Below, piece after piece: positions 7,469-16,830 of a stretch of DNA of 64,000 nucleotides. Source of the DNA: JAFDVL01 sp043783625 (GTDB lineage Bacteria > Acidobacteriota > Blastocatellia > RBC074). The translations under genes were made by a program, and so were the position numbers. Location: assembly GCA_043783625.1 (NCBI GenBank), contig JAYVZE010000190.1:42193-106192 (forward strand), written 5' to 3'. Each line of letters begins with the position of its first letter. Positions within the stretch are counted from its first letter, which is position 1. The notes below the pieces were generated by a model that ran no database searches, was not told where the DNA came from, and saw only the letters and a list, made by a program, of their open reading frames with translations.

Positions 7469-10150
7469 TTATTTTTGAATCACGTATTCCTTGGAAGTCG
7501 CTACCAGAAAAATTGCCGCTCGCAATTTCTCACCTGGATTGCCCTCCCAAACTCCATTCACGCCACGAACAACTGAGGCTTTCATATCGCCTGTCATCGC
7601 TCCGCCCATCATCACCAGATTAAGCTGATCCACCATCTTGCCGGGATCATTAATCCATCCCATGTAGCGGGAATAATTGATCGTCACGGGATAACCTGTC
7701 CACGTCATCATGCCGCCATAAATCGTATCGCGGGTAAAATTGGTATTCCCGATGATACTGGTTTCATTGGCTAATTTGAATTCAGGTGAAAGTGCTCCGG
7801 CAGTGGCGATAGCACCTGGCAGGGAATAATCCGGCTCAAAAAAATTGAAGACACTCGACGACTTCAGCGGGCTTTGTCCGGTTCCCCATTCCTGCGAATC
7901 AATGTATTGCAAACGATAGCGACCGCCGATTGAACGCGCATCAAACGCCCGCAACAGATGCGCATATCGCAGTACGGGTTCGCGCAATTTTCCATTTATC
8001 ACTGAAGCGGCAACGCCAGGATCAGCTTCGACCTGTGCCTCAACACCCGGCGTCCGCTCAGGCTGCGCCGTAGAGCGATTTGATTGACGATTAGAATTCC
8101 CACGACTGGTGCGAACGCGGTCAAGACCATAACCGGCACGCGAATCCATCCGGGCTTCAGGATCAAGGAGAATGGCTCGCGTCACAGCTTTCATGTCACC
8201 ACGAACGCCGGACCCGTTGTCGTTAAAAACAGTCGCTACGCGGGCAATATACTGCGGTGAAGGATTGCTGGTAACGAGACGTTGAATTAATTGTTTGCCA
8301 ATAAAAACGCCAACGTTGGGATGATTGAAAATATTATCAAGCGCATCTTTCAAATCTTTCTCAGGTGTCTGACCGCTCGCAGCAAGCGCACCGTTCAGTA
8401 ACAATTTATCACCGGTTGAATGCCTCGTCGTCCACGATTGCATCGGTTGTGCGAAGTCAAACTGCTTCGGAGGAAATGACCAATTCGCATCTGTCCGCGT
8501 TGAGTTTCCGCCCCAGTTCCAACCCGTAAAAACTCGCGCGAAGCCTTTGACTTCTTCGTTATCGTAAGTAGGAATCGCTTTGCCGCCAGCATCTAATTTT
8601 AACGACCCGTCGATATTTAGCTGGTAAAGTCCGATTGAAAATAATTGCAAAATTTCACGCGCATAATTTTCATTGGGAGTTCGATTCAGCGCGACATCCT
8701 CTTTCTCATTGGCGAGCATATCAAGATATTTGCCCATTGCCGGATGCAACGTCACGTCTTCCAGCAATTGACGATAATTCCCGAACGCATTCCGCCCCAG
8801 CATATCGTAGTAATTTGCTAAACCGAACGGCTTGTCATCAAGGCTGCCACCCAGTTGCGAAATCACAAAAATCTGCGATAACGAAAACGCCATGCGCTGA
8901 CGTAACTGATCGCGTCCCGTGACGGCGTACGTCCAAAATGCTTCGTTGAATTGTTCGCCATAAATGCGCCGTCCTTCGTCACGAAGCCTGCTCATATATT
9001 GCTCGTGTGAAGATTGTGGTAAGTTGAATTGCTCCGTCAGCCAGGCGTCATATCCTTTCGATCTGAGATAGGAAATTTCGCTGAGTGTCGGGCCGTAAGT
9101 CGCCTGCATCAGGAAGCGCGAAGCATCCTGATTTTCAGGCGTCAAGGCTAGTTGCGGTTCAGTTGGTGCCGTATATCCCGCAGTCGCAGGAAATAAATAT
9201 TGTGCCGGGATCGCCTGATCCGCCTGACCGGGGAAGCTCCAATGCAACTTGGCGGTCGCCTCGTAGTTACCTTCAAAATATTCGACGCGAATGGAATATC
9301 GCTGACCTGCAATCACCGGGAAAGGATCGCTATTATTGGTTGTCAGAGCATGATATGACCAATTTGAAATCACTGGTTTGTCATTCACAAACAACTGAAA
9401 GCCATCATCGCTCAGCGAAGTAAACGTAATGTTTCCGGTAATGGGAGCCAGAAGTTCGCCGGTCCAGCGGATCGAAAACCAATCCGTCCAAATTCCCGGA
9501 GCCGGACTCCCCAACCCGTAATCATTTTCAATTTGCGCTTCATTGCGCGTCAGAATTGGCGTTCCATACAAATCAACATCCTGAAAATATTCCGCCCGCA
9601 ACCCTGTCCCGTTACCAGAAATTTTGGTAGGAATATTGACCACCAGCCCGGAAAATAAATTGGCTTGAGGAATCACGGAACGAGTTGTTCCGGGATATGC
9701 CCAATACATCTGCATTTGTCCGTATCCATAGCCTTCATAGTACTCAATTTTAATATCATACTTTTGTCCGGCAACAAGGTTGATGCCAATCCCGTCATCG
9801 TAAACTCCGGCGTGACCTGTCCAGTTGTCTATCAATTTTACGCCATTAACCCAAACCCGAATTCCATCATCGCTGTAGGAAGAAAAAGTATAGGTTCCCG
9901 TCACCGGAGCCTGGACTTTGCCCGTCCAGCGAATTGAAAAATTATCAATATCAATCCCCGTCAACGGCGAAGCAAAAGCAAAATCGAAGTCAATATTTTT
10001 ATCGTAGCGAATCAGCGGCGTCCCGCTCAGACTAATGTTTGTATAATATTCACCCTTCAATCCGTCTCCGCCTTGAGCCAGAATTGAGACACTGAAAAAT
10101 GATAAAAAAATGATTGCTATAAAGAGATGATTCTTTGTCATGAATTTCAT
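7469..10150 (-). CDS. DUF1800 protein with two N-terminal PA14 domains
   Basis: An 893-residue exported protein. After a signal peptide come two PA14 modules, at roughly residues 27-165 and 180-320. Each shows GLKGEYY/GLRAEYF, FSIRWTGK and a DDG motif (SYSDDGIRVWVNG; SLSDDGFQLFVND). PA14 usually binds carbohydrate. The remainder is DUF1800: SRFLMQATYGPTLSEI, REILQLFSIGLYQLN, FARVFTGWNW and FIGKQLIQRLVTSNPS. A run of low-complexity sequence around NRQSNRSTAQPERTPGVEAQ interrupts the domain. It heads the operon with DUF1501 and TIGR03790. The combination suggests a secreted, glycan-associated function, but no reaction can be assigned. Confidence 0.9.
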   Translation of the reverse strand: MKFMTKNHLFIAIIFLSFFSVSILAQGGDGLKGEYYTNISLSGTPLIRYDKNIDFDFAFASPLTGIDIDNFSIRWTGKVQAPVTGTYTFSSYSDDGIRVWVNGVKLIDNWTGHAGVYDDGIGINLVAGQKYDIKIEYYEGYGYGQMQMYWAYPGTTRSVIPQANLFSGLVVNIPTKISGNGTGLRAEYFQDVDLYGTPILTRNEAQIENDYGLGSPAPGIWTDWFSIRWTGELLAPITGNITFTSLSDDGFQLFVNDKPVISNWSYHALTTNNSDPFPVIAGQRYSIRVEYFEGNYEATAKLHWSFPGQADQAIPAQYLFPATAGYTAPTEPQLALTPENQDASRFLMQATYGPTLSEISYLRSKGYDAWLTEQFNLPQSSHEQYMSRLRDEGRRIYGEQFNEAFWTYAVTGRDQLRQRMAFSLSQIFVISQLGGSLDDKPFGLANYYDMLGRNAFGNYRQLLEDVTLHPAMGKYLDMLANEKEDVALNRTPNENYAREILQLFSIGLYQLNIDGSLKLDAGGKAIPTYDNEEVKGFARVFTGWNWGGNSTRTDANWSFPPKQFDFAQPMQSWTTRHSTGDKLLLNGALAASGQTPEKDLKDALDNIFNHPNVGVFIGKQLIQRLVTSNPSPQYIARVATVFNDNGSGVRGDMKAVTRAILLDPEARMDSRAGYGLDRVRTSRGNSNRQSNRSTAQPERTPGVEAQVEADPGVAASVINGKLREPVLRYAHLLRAFDARSIGGRYRLQYIDSQEWGTGQSPLKSSSVFNFFEPDYSLPGAIATAGALSPEFKLANETSIIGNTNFTRDTIYGGMMTWTGYPVTINYSRYMGWINDPGKMVDQLNLVMMGGAMTGDMKASVVRGVNGVWEGNPGEKLRAAIFLVATSKEYVIQK

Positions 10151-10207
10151 AATTTGTTCGCAGGATAGCAGTAGGGTGTGATGATTATAAAGAGCTGCCT
10201 AAATAAT

Positions 10208-11248
10208 TCAAGCTCGAAATCCTGACTCTTTGATGGCTAAAATGTGACGGTCAGCATCCATTTCCGCCATCACTCCCATCGGCAAAGTCAATTGATCGTC
10301 AGTGTGACCGAAAGTCAATCCATAAAAAACCGGAATAGTCAATTTGCCTAAAATCGCATCCAGCACTTCACCCAATGAAAAATTTGATCCAATTGAAGGC
10401 TTATAATCACTCGGCTTGCAATCTACGCATTCGCCAACCACGATTCCGACCGCATCTTTAAATTTCCCCGCGAGATGAAGTTGCATCAGCATCCGATCCA
10501 TTCGATACGGCTCTTCACCAATATCTTCAATCAGCAGGATTTTCCCACGACAATCAATCTCGTATGGAGTTCCCATCAACGTCGAAATCAAGGTCAGGTT
10601 TCCGCCAATAATCGGAGCCGTCACCTTGCCCGAAACAATGGTTCGCGTCGGATGCGACGGACGAATCAGATTTGTCTCCGGTGGATTCGATAATTCGCCG
10701 AGCGGCTGCGCGTCGAACATCGCACGCTTGAAATGATTTTGCGTATAAGGCGTGAATTCCGACAAACTGTTTGGCCCGTGAAACGTCACCAAACCCGCAT
10801 GTTTATTGAATGCCAGATGCAACGCCGTAATATCGCTATAACCCAAAAACACTTTCGGGTTTTTACGGATCAAATCATAATCAATTTTGTCGAGCAGATG
10901 CTGCGCACCATATCCACCGCGCATGGCGAAGACCGCATCCACTTCAGAATCACGAAATGCCGCGTGTAAATCCTCAACGCGCCCTTCGACCGGAGAACCA
11001 AAATAGCCCGTTCGCTTCGCCACATTTTTCCCAACTTTAACTTTGAAGCCAAAATATTTCAGCGCACGATACGCGTTCGCCAGCGTATCAGGATTCGTCA
11101 CCGGAGTCGCAGGTGTGATTAATCCAATCGTCGCCCCTGACGAAAGCACTTTCGGTTTCATTAATCCCGGCGATTTCGGTTGAGCTTTCAAACTTGAAGC
11201 AGCAGCAAGTCCGGCTCCAATCGTGATAACAAAGTCTCGGCGTTTCAT
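10208..11248 (-). CDS. LD-carboxypeptidase (peptidase family S66), exported
   Basis: A 346-residue protein with a short Tat-like N-terminus (MKRRDFVITIGAGLAAASSL). S66 enzymes remove the terminal D-alanine from muropeptide tetrapeptides during peptidoglycan recycling. Seen here are IGLITPATPV, AVFAMRGGYGAQHLLDKIDY with the oxyanion loop, FLGYSDITALHLAF next to the nucleophile region, and GKILLIEDIGEEPYRMDRML carrying a catalytic glutamate. The late IPVFYGLTFGHTDDQLTLPMG holds the conserved histidine. An exported form would act on periplasmic murein fragments. It is divergent from the SET-domain gene, with about 38 bases between their starts. Confidence 0.88.
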   Translation of the reverse strand: MKRRDFVITIGAGLAAASSLKAQPKSPGLMKPKVLSSGATIGLITPATPVTNPDTLANAYRALKYFGFKVKVGKNVAKRTGYFGSPVEGRVEDLHAAFRDSEVDAVFAMRGGYGAQHLLDKIDYDLIRKNPKVFLGYSDITALHLAFNKHAGLVTFHGPNSLSEFTPYTQNHFKRAMFDAQPLGELSNPPETNLIRPSHPTRTIVSGKVTAPIIGGNLTLISTLMGTPYEIDCRGKILLIEDIGEEPYRMDRMLMQLHLAGKFKDAVGIVVGECVDCKPSDYKPSIGSNFSLGEVLDAILGKLTIPVFYGLTFGHTDDQLTLPMGVMAEMDADRHILAIKESGFRA

Positions 11249-11286
11249 TTCGGATTCCCTCTTATGTTAGTCTTGGCGTTTACGAT

Positions 11287-11739
11287 ATGAGCAACAAAAT
11301 TAACGCATCTGACGCCACAATAAAAGTACCTGCGAGCGTTCCCGGCATCGAAGTCAAGCCTTCCAACATTGACGGGCTGGGATGTTTTGCTACGAAAGCC
11401 TTCAAACGCGGAAATAAAATTGCTGAATACGAAGGCGAAAAAATCTCCCGCCGCGAAATCAAACGCCGCCTCACCGGAGCTACGCGAATCCACATCTGCG
11501 CGATTAATCAGTACTGGGCGATTGACGGGAATGTCGGCGGCAACGGCACGCAGTACGTCAATCACAGTTGCGCTCCGAACGGCGATATAAAAATCAAAGA
11601 TGAGCGAATTTTCTTTTATGCCATTCGTGATATTCAGGCGGGAGATGAGCTGACGTTAGATTATGAGTTGTCCTATCACGATGACGCGTATGGCTGTCAG
11701 TGCGGAGCGAAAACTTGTCGCGGGAAGATTAATAAATAA
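11287..11739 (+). CDS. SET domain protein-lysine methyltransferase
   Basis: A 150-residue single-domain SET protein. The signatures are GLGCFATKAFKRGNKIAEYEGE, the cofactor motif QYVNHSCAPNG, GDELTLDYEL and a post-SET segment CQCGAKTCRG with three cysteines likely to bind zinc. SET enzymes transfer a methyl group from S-adenosylmethionine to lysine side chains. Bacterial stand-alone versions are sporadic and their targets are mostly unknown; ribosomal or nucleoid proteins have been suggested for some. It lies between a murein peptidase and an abortive-infection-like pair, convergent with the latter with only 3 bases between stops. Confidence 0.9.
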   Translation: MSNKINASDATIKVPASVPGIEVKPSNIDGLGCFATKAFKRGNKIAEYEGEKISRREIKRRLTGATRIHICAINQYWAIDGNVGGNGTQYVNHSCAPNGDIKIKDERIFFYAIRDIQAGDELTLDYELSYHDDAYGCQCGAKTCRGKINK

Positions 11740-11742
11740 CTT

Positions 11743-12357
11743 CTAAACAACGAATTTACTCAGAGCTTCAACTAACTCAAAAACAGTAGTAGAAGGATTG
11801 TCACGTTCAGGATTGCAAGGAGAATAACTCGCATAAAGCCGCTTGGCATTACGAATTGCATCAACTTGTCGGCTTAATAATTCGTCATAAATGATTTCAC
11901 TATTTTTCTCGTATTTATGACCTAATTCCTTCGACAACATCTTCCAATATTCTTTGCGCTTAATCACTGAATCGTAAAACTGAAAATGCAACAGATACCA
12001 CAATTCAAAGACTTCATTTGAATACGCGATCTTGATTCCTTCGTGCCTAGCTTTTTCAAAAGCGGCATTGAAAATTCCTGCTGGAAAAGAATCGCGGTCA
12101 AAGACACACCAAACCTGATCGTAATTTTCGCCAGCTTTCAACTCAATCGCCTTCTCAACCAGGCTCAGCGTGTTATAGCCAAAGCCCTGAATATCAACCT
12201 CAAAAATTGTTCGATTAACGCGAAAACTTTTGAAATAATTCGGCTCCGTCTTCGCGCCTTCGCAGACAATTAGAAACCTTTCGCGGATATTTCTTGTATC
12301 AACTTTTCGCTGATGACGATTGCTTGATCGTTCCCACGGAGCGCGTTTCTTACCCAT
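11743..12357 (-). CDS. RloB/AbiLii-like TOPRIM protein of a defence pair
   Basis: A 204-residue protein matching the RloB family. The N-terminal FLIVCEGAKTEPNYFKSFR carries the TOPRIM-type glutamate, and VWCVFDRDSFP supplies the DxD pair, so a metal-dependent nuclease role is likely. NEVFELWYLLHF is another RloB signature. It overlaps the end of the upstream AAA ATPase by 8 bases, so the two are translationally coupled. ATPase plus RloB is the layout of the lactococcal AbiL abortive-infection system (AbiLi and AbiLii) and of the RloAB genes found near type I restriction loci. I infer anti-phage activity from the pairing. Confidence 0.8.
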   Translation of the reverse strand: MGKKRAPWERSSNRHQRKVDTRNIRERFLIVCEGAKTEPNYFKSFRVNRTIFEVDIQGFGYNTLSLVEKAIELKAGENYDQVWCVFDRDSFPAGIFNAAFEKARHEGIKIAYSNEVFELWYLLHFQFYDSVIKRKEYWKMLSKELGHKYEKNSEIIYDELLSRQVDAIRNAKRLYASYSPCNPERDNPSTTVFELVEALSKFVV

Positions 12358-13582
12358 TACTTTTCCCCATCAACTTGCTGAAGTCGCCAATAAATGGAAT
12401 CGCACCGTACCTGCCTTGAATATAATCTTTCTCAAAAGAAGCGTCATTTCGCACCTTGAATTCCGCCAGAGAATACAACGATGTAGCTCCCTGTTTATTC
12501 TTCTCAGCAAACCAAATTTGATCGCGACGAAAAATCGTATTACTTAGCAAATTCGTATCGTGAGTAGTAAAAATTAACTGTGCATTGTTTGGATTGGTTT
12601 CATTAGAATTAAAGAGCCGGATAATCGCACACGTAATAAGTGGATGCAGTCTGGCGTCAAGTTCATCTACCACTAGAGTTCTTCCCGACTTGAGAATGGT
12701 CAACAAAGTCCCAGCCAACGAAAAAAGTTTTTTTGTCCCCTCAGACTCGTGCTTATCGAGGTCAAACATTTCAGTAGAAGTTGCGTGACCGTTTGAGTCG
12801 TATTTCTTGTGCAATGTTCGGAAAAAAATTTGACTAATCCCCTGAGTCTTTTTCACTTTTTCAATCTCAATGTCATCAATCCCGAGGTCGAGCTTTTTTA
12901 TCAACCCAACTATCTCTAGTTTGTTTTCGTCTTCTTGCAATCCACTAAATGTAATTTTTCGTATTCCTATTTCGTGAAGACCAGAAACGATACCCATCCG
13001 GCTGATAAACCTCAAAATAATCAGTGCAACACTACTATTGAATTGGGCAAGTACTGAAAGGAACAATGCATTATCTCGTGTCTTTTCTACAATCCCCTTT
13101 CCGTCCCTAAATCCTTGAGAAAGGATTATACGACCTGAATCACGAGTGAATAGTTTCGTTTCCTTACTTGTCGCCGAGTAGAAAAGCCATTCGGAAATGA
13201 CCCGCTGAGAATTTACTTCAAATCCGTAGCGATATTTTCTTCCTTCTAACAATAATACAAGCTCAAAAAAAGAAGGCTTTACTTCTGATTCTGTATCTAA
13301 TCTGAAAGGCTCAACATCAATCAATTCTTCCGCCTGCATTTCTTTCGCTGAACTCAGAATAAAGCTCTTCACAAACGAGAAAGCAGAAATGAAATTACTT
13401 TTCCCACTTGCGTTCGCACCATAAATTGCTGCACTTTTTAATAAATTCAATTCGCCTTCTGCATTGAAAATATTTTGTTCATCCAATTTCGAATCTTTCG
13501 CCTTGAGCTTAGCCGCCACCATACTGAAGGTGACAGTTTCCTTAAATGAACGATAATTCCCGACGCTAAATTCAATTAACAT
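12350..13582 (-). CDS. AAA15/AAA_21 family ATPase, RloA/AbiLi-like
   Basis: A 410-residue ATPase of the OLD/RecF-like ABC class. It opens with LIEFSVGNYRSFKETVTFSM, the usual start of AAA15 proteins. Walker A is AIYGANASGKSNFISAF near residue 55. The Walker B segment is TLVVDELDARLHP near residue 310, followed by LIFTTHDTNLL with the H-loop-type histidine. Such proteins use ATP to sense damaged or foreign nucleic acid and control a partner effector. Its partner is the overlapping RloB-like gene. The pair stands close to a DpnI homologue and a VapBC-like module, which supports a defence role. Confidence 0.85.
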   Translation of the reverse strand: MLIEFSVGNYRSFKETVTFSMVAAKLKAKDSKLDEQNIFNAEGELNLLKSAAIYGANASGKSNFISAFSFVKSFILSSAKEMQAEELIDVEPFRLDTESEVKPSFFELVLLLEGRKYRYGFEVNSQRVISEWLFYSATSKETKLFTRDSGRIILSQGFRDGKGIVEKTRDNALFLSVLAQFNSSVALIILRFISRMGIVSGLHEIGIRKITFSGLQEDENKLEIVGLIKKLDLGIDDIEIEKVKKTQGISQIFFRTLHKKYDSNGHATSTEMFDLDKHESEGTKKLFSLAGTLLTILKSGRTLVVDELDARLHPLITCAIIRLFNSNETNPNNAQLIFTTHDTNLLSNTIFRRDQIWFAEKNKQGATSLYSLAEFKVRNDASFEKDYIQGRYGAIPFIGDFSKLMGKSNG

Positions 13583-13979
13583 GATAGAGGCTTCCTAGTA
13601 ATCAAAATTCGATTTTTGTGAAATTTTCTCGGATTAGCTCACTTTAGCCTTCAATTTTATCCCTGTCAATTAGTTCAATAGGGCAAACGCATCACTTTTC
13701 CGAAACAATAATAGCGAGGTAACCCGCTTGGTTTATTGGGCTTAAAAATGCAGGCTTGTAAAATATTATATTTTTACCCCGGTAACTATCTGCAAAATTG
13801 CACGAAATCAAGCCATTTTTATCCCTCTAAGCTGTCGGGTATAAAGTTAAATAGTTGCTTCTAAAGAAAAAAAGTGATGTGTTCACCCAAGCCCGCATGG
13901 GGTAAGGGCGAGTCTTAGCTCGGATTCTATTTGCTCAGCACGACGCACTCACGGTATCCTAACCAGAGAGGTAAAGACT
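13583..13979. other. Intergenic region between the ATPase/RloB pair and the toxin-antitoxin pair
   Basis: This 397-base AT-rich gap separates the divergent ATPase and antitoxin genes and must hold both promoters. I see no supported ORF, tRNA or strong hairpin in it. The last bases (AGAGAGGTAAAGACT) provide the ribosome-binding site of the antitoxin gene. Confidence 0.5.
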
Positions 13980-14264
13980 ATGCACATGACGACCATTGAA
14001 GTTGACCAGAATACCGCTGCGATCCTTAGCAAACTGAAAGAGAAAGCAAAAACAATGGGGTTGACTCTGGACGCGCTTTTGAAACCTCTCACCGAAGGAG
14101 AAAACGGCAATCCTTTACCATACAATGAAGCAATGCAGGCAGTGCTGCAAAGAAGTGCTGAGAGGATGAAAAACATACCCGTCAGTGGCTCTACCAACGA
14201 AACTCTCAAGATGATTAGAACCGCACGAGGCGGGGAAATGTGGGGATATGAGTCAACCGAATAA
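13980..14264 (+). CDS. vapB: Putative antitoxin of a PIN-domain toxin-antitoxin pair
   Basis: A 94-residue charged protein starting at ATG 13980 behind GAGAGG. It begins MTTIEVDQNTAAILSKLKEK, a ribbon-helix-helix-like start, and ends in a flexible acidic and basic tail that would wrap the toxin. It is assigned as antitoxin mainly from position: it overlaps the PIN-domain gene by 17 bases, the usual coupling of VapBC operons. The antitoxin would bind its own promoter and neutralise the toxin. It does not match a named VapB subfamily that I recognise. Confidence 0.72.
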   Translation: MHMTTIEVDQNTAAILSKLKEKAKTMGLTLDALLKPLTEGENGNPLPYNEAMQAVLQRSAERMKNIPVSGSTNETLKMIRTARGGEMWGYESTE

Positions 14265-14718
14265 TCCTGCCGGGGCAGTTGTCATTGATGCCAATATTTT
14301 AATTGCCATTTGTTCCAAAGAGCCAACCGAAGCTACCGCCAGAGCCGAACTCACCAACTACACGAATAAAAACTGGGCGGTCTATGCTCCAAGTGTAATT
14401 TCCTCTGAAGTACTGTTTGTGCTTTGCAAGAAAGTTCAGAACGGCATTATTGATACCAATACTTACCAAAAAGCTGTCGAAGATTTGGTAGATTTCATGA
14501 CTGTAATCTTGCCTCCACCGAACGGGGATGCCGCTTTACTGATACGTGCAGAAGAAATTCGAAGTGGCTATAGCTGCCTACATACTACGGATAGTTTTTA
14601 TCTTGCCTTAACTGAAGAACTGGCGCGTAGTGGAGCCGCCGAATTCGTAACTTTCGATCAAGGGACTGTCAACGTAGCGGCCAGGAATGCATCCACTGTC
14701 AAGGTTAATCTCCTCTAA
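14248..14718 (+). CDS. vapC: VapC-like PIN domain ribonuclease toxin
   Basis: A 156-residue PIN-domain protein. The acidic residues of the active site are visible: D14 in VVIDANILIAI, a glutamate in SVISSEVLFVL, an aspartate in CLHTTDSFYLAL and a last one in FVTFDQGTV. PIN toxins cut RNA, often tRNA or rRNA, when freed from their antitoxin. The start overlaps the antitoxin gene. The chain is somewhat longer than a typical VapC of about 130 residues because of an N-terminal extension. The RNA target cannot be read from the sequence. Confidence 0.85.
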   Translation: MSQPNNPAGAVVIDANILIAICSKEPTEATARAELTNYTNKNWAVYAPSVISSEVLFVLCKKVQNGIIDTNTYQKAVEDLVDFMTVILPPPNGDAALLIRAEEIRSGYSCLHTTDSFYLALTEELARSGAAEFVTFDQGTVNVAARNASTVKVNLL

Positions 14719-14752
14719 ATTTCGATTAATAATTTGTATTGAATAATTCTCC

Positions 14753-16573
14753 ATGTCCCAAACACACCACGAAGAAGAACAACTCGGCAAAGTTTACAGC
14801 GCAGGCGCAACGAAACGATTAATTAAATATCTGACGCCGTATCGCGGATTCGTCTTCCTTGCGCTCGGCTTAACCATCGTTGCAAATCTCGTTCGCCAGG
14901 TCGGGCCGTGGCTGACGCAGATTGCGATTGATAAATACATTCAGCCTGCGTTCGCAAACAAAATCCCGACGGAGACAGCTTTCGCGGGCATCCGGCTGAT
15001 GGGCTTGTATTTCATCGGGACGATGATTGCTACGTTCGGGCTTTCGATCTTGCAGGACATTTTGCTGAACTTCATCGGACAAAATGTGATGCGCGATTTG
15101 CGCTCGCAAATCTTTCAGAAATTTCAGACGATTCAGGTTAGTTACTACGATACAAATCCGGTCGGCAGGTTGATTACGCGCCTCACCAACGACGTAGATT
15201 CGTTGAATGAATTATTCACCGCTGGATTAATTGAAGTCCTCGGCGACATCGTTTTAATCTTCGGTGCATTATGGATGATGTTTTATTTTAACTGGCGATT
15301 AGCCTTGATTTCATTGACCGTCGTGCCGCTGTTGATTCTTGTGACAGCGTGGTTTCAGAAGGGCGCACGGGTTGGATTTCGTGCGGTACGTTCCAAAATT
15401 GCGCGGCTCAATGCCTTCACCCAGGAGCATCTTTCAGGAGCGCAAACCGTCCAACTTTTCAACCGTGAAGAGAAAGCGATGCAGCAATTCGATGAAATTA
15501 ATCGCGCGCATTTGCAGGCAAATTTAGATACAATTTTTTACTTCGCGGTGTTTTATCCGCTCGTCAGTTTAATCTCATCCGCAGGCATTGCGATGCTGAT
15601 TTGGTACGGCGGCGGGCAGGTCATTCAACACGCCATCACCCTGGGAACGCTGGTCGCGTTTGTGCAATACACACAAAAATTATGGATGCCGATTCAGGAC
15701 ATTAGCGACAAATATAATATTCTTCAATCAGCCGTGATCGCCTCCGAAAGAGTTTTCAAATTGCTCGATACACCAGACGGAATCACTTCGCCTGAAAAAA
15801 CTTCGACACCAATTTCGACCAATGTTCATCAGGGTAAAATCGAATTCCGCCATGTCTGGTTCGCCTACAAAGATGAAGATTGGATTTTGAAAGATGTTTC
15901 CTTCGTCGCCGAATCCGGTGAGTCATTAGCCTTCGTCGGAGCCACCGGATCAGGCAAGACTACGATCACCAATTTGCTGATGCGTTTTTACGATATTCAG
16001 CGCGGAGAAATTTTTCTGGATGGCGTCAACATTCGTGATTGGGATTTGAAAAAGCTCCGCGAAAACTTCGCCGTCGTCCTACAGGATGTCTTCCTTTTTT
16101 CCGGCGACGTAGCCAGTAACATCCGCCTCGGCAAGCAGGAAATCAACGAGACCCGCGTCACCTGGGCAGCGCATGAAGTGCAAGCTTCCGGCTTCATCGA
16201 ACGCTTGCCTGAGCAGTACGCGACCACCGTGAAAGAGCGCGGCGCAGGCTTCAGCGTGGGGCAAAAACAATTAATTTCTTTTGCGCGAGCGTTAGCATTT
16301 GATCCAAGAATTTTGATTTTAGACGAAGCGACTTCCAGCATTGACACCGAAACAGAGCAATTAATTCAGCAGGCGATTGAGCGCGTAATGAGCAACCGGA
16401 CTTCGATTATTATTGCGCATCGGCTCTCGACGATTCAGCGCGTCAATCAAATCATCGTGCTGCATAAAGGCGAAATCCGCGAAAAAGGTTCACATCAGGA
16501 ATTACTGCAACAACGTGGCGTCTATTTCAAATTGTATCAATTGCAATATAAAGAGCAGTCGTTCTCGGCATAA
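14753..16573 (+). CDS. ABC transporter, fused membrane and ATPase domains (MsbA/MdlB type)
   Basis: A 606-residue exporter half-transporter. Residues 1-330 form a six-helix ABC transmembrane domain (for example FLALGLTIVANLVRQ and LGDIVLIFGALWMMFYF). The nucleotide-binding domain follows, with Walker A FVGATGSGKTTITNL, Q-loop VLQDVFLFSGDV, a signature-like FSVGQKQLISFARAL, Walker B ILILDEATSSID and H-loop IIIAHRLSTI. The usual LSGGQ is replaced by FSVGQ, a known variant. Homodimers of this class export lipids, peptides or drugs. It starts 34 bases after the toxin gene but is probably unrelated to it. Confidence 0.92.
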   Translation: MSQTHHEEEQLGKVYSAGATKRLIKYLTPYRGFVFLALGLTIVANLVRQVGPWLTQIAIDKYIQPAFANKIPTETAFAGIRLMGLYFIGTMIATFGLSILQDILLNFIGQNVMRDLRSQIFQKFQTIQVSYYDTNPVGRLITRLTNDVDSLNELFTAGLIEVLGDIVLIFGALWMMFYFNWRLALISLTVVPLLILVTAWFQKGARVGFRAVRSKIARLNAFTQEHLSGAQTVQLFNREEKAMQQFDEINRAHLQANLDTIFYFAVFYPLVSLISSAGIAMLIWYGGGQVIQHAITLGTLVAFVQYTQKLWMPIQDISDKYNILQSAVIASERVFKLLDTPDGITSPEKTSTPISTNVHQGKIEFRHVWFAYKDEDWILKDVSFVAESGESLAFVGATGSGKTTITNLLMRFYDIQRGEIFLDGVNIRDWDLKKLRENFAVVLQDVFLFSGDVASNIRLGKQEINETRVTWAAHEVQASGFIERLPEQYATTVKERGAGFSVGQKQLISFARALAFDPRILILDEATSSIDTETEQLIQQAIERVMSNRTSIIIAHRLSTIQRVNQIIVLHKGEIREKGSHQELLQQRGVYFKLYQLQYKEQSFSA

Positions 16574-16585
16574 TTTATTCGATGT

Positions 16586-16626
16586 TACAGGCTTCAGCCT
16601 GCCAAATCGTCAGGTTGAAGCCTGTA
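16586..16626. repeat. REP-like inverted repeat just after the ABC transporter gene
   Basis: The left arm TACAGGCTTCAGCCTG (16586-16601) and right arm CAGGTTGAAGCCTGTA (16611-16626) are complementary apart from one base. The left arm is itself a palindrome, CAGGCT-TC-AGCCTG. It begins 13 bases after the stop codon and may act as a transcription end signal. The TC-centred core matches the repeats at 27.5 and 29.9 kb. Confidence 0.75.
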
Positions 16627-16830
16627 CTCAGAGTTTTAATGTTTTAGGAAATCATATTTTATTCAATTATTTGGATAAAATTCCGCCTTCTTGAAATTTT
16701 TCCGCCGCAAATATCAATTACAACGTAACTAAGTTCATTTTTCTCAATACTTGTGAGTTTTTCGACATTAGTGGTGCGAAATTTGCATCGTGAGTATCCT
16801 CATTTCAGCGAAATTATCTTTGGAGGATCT

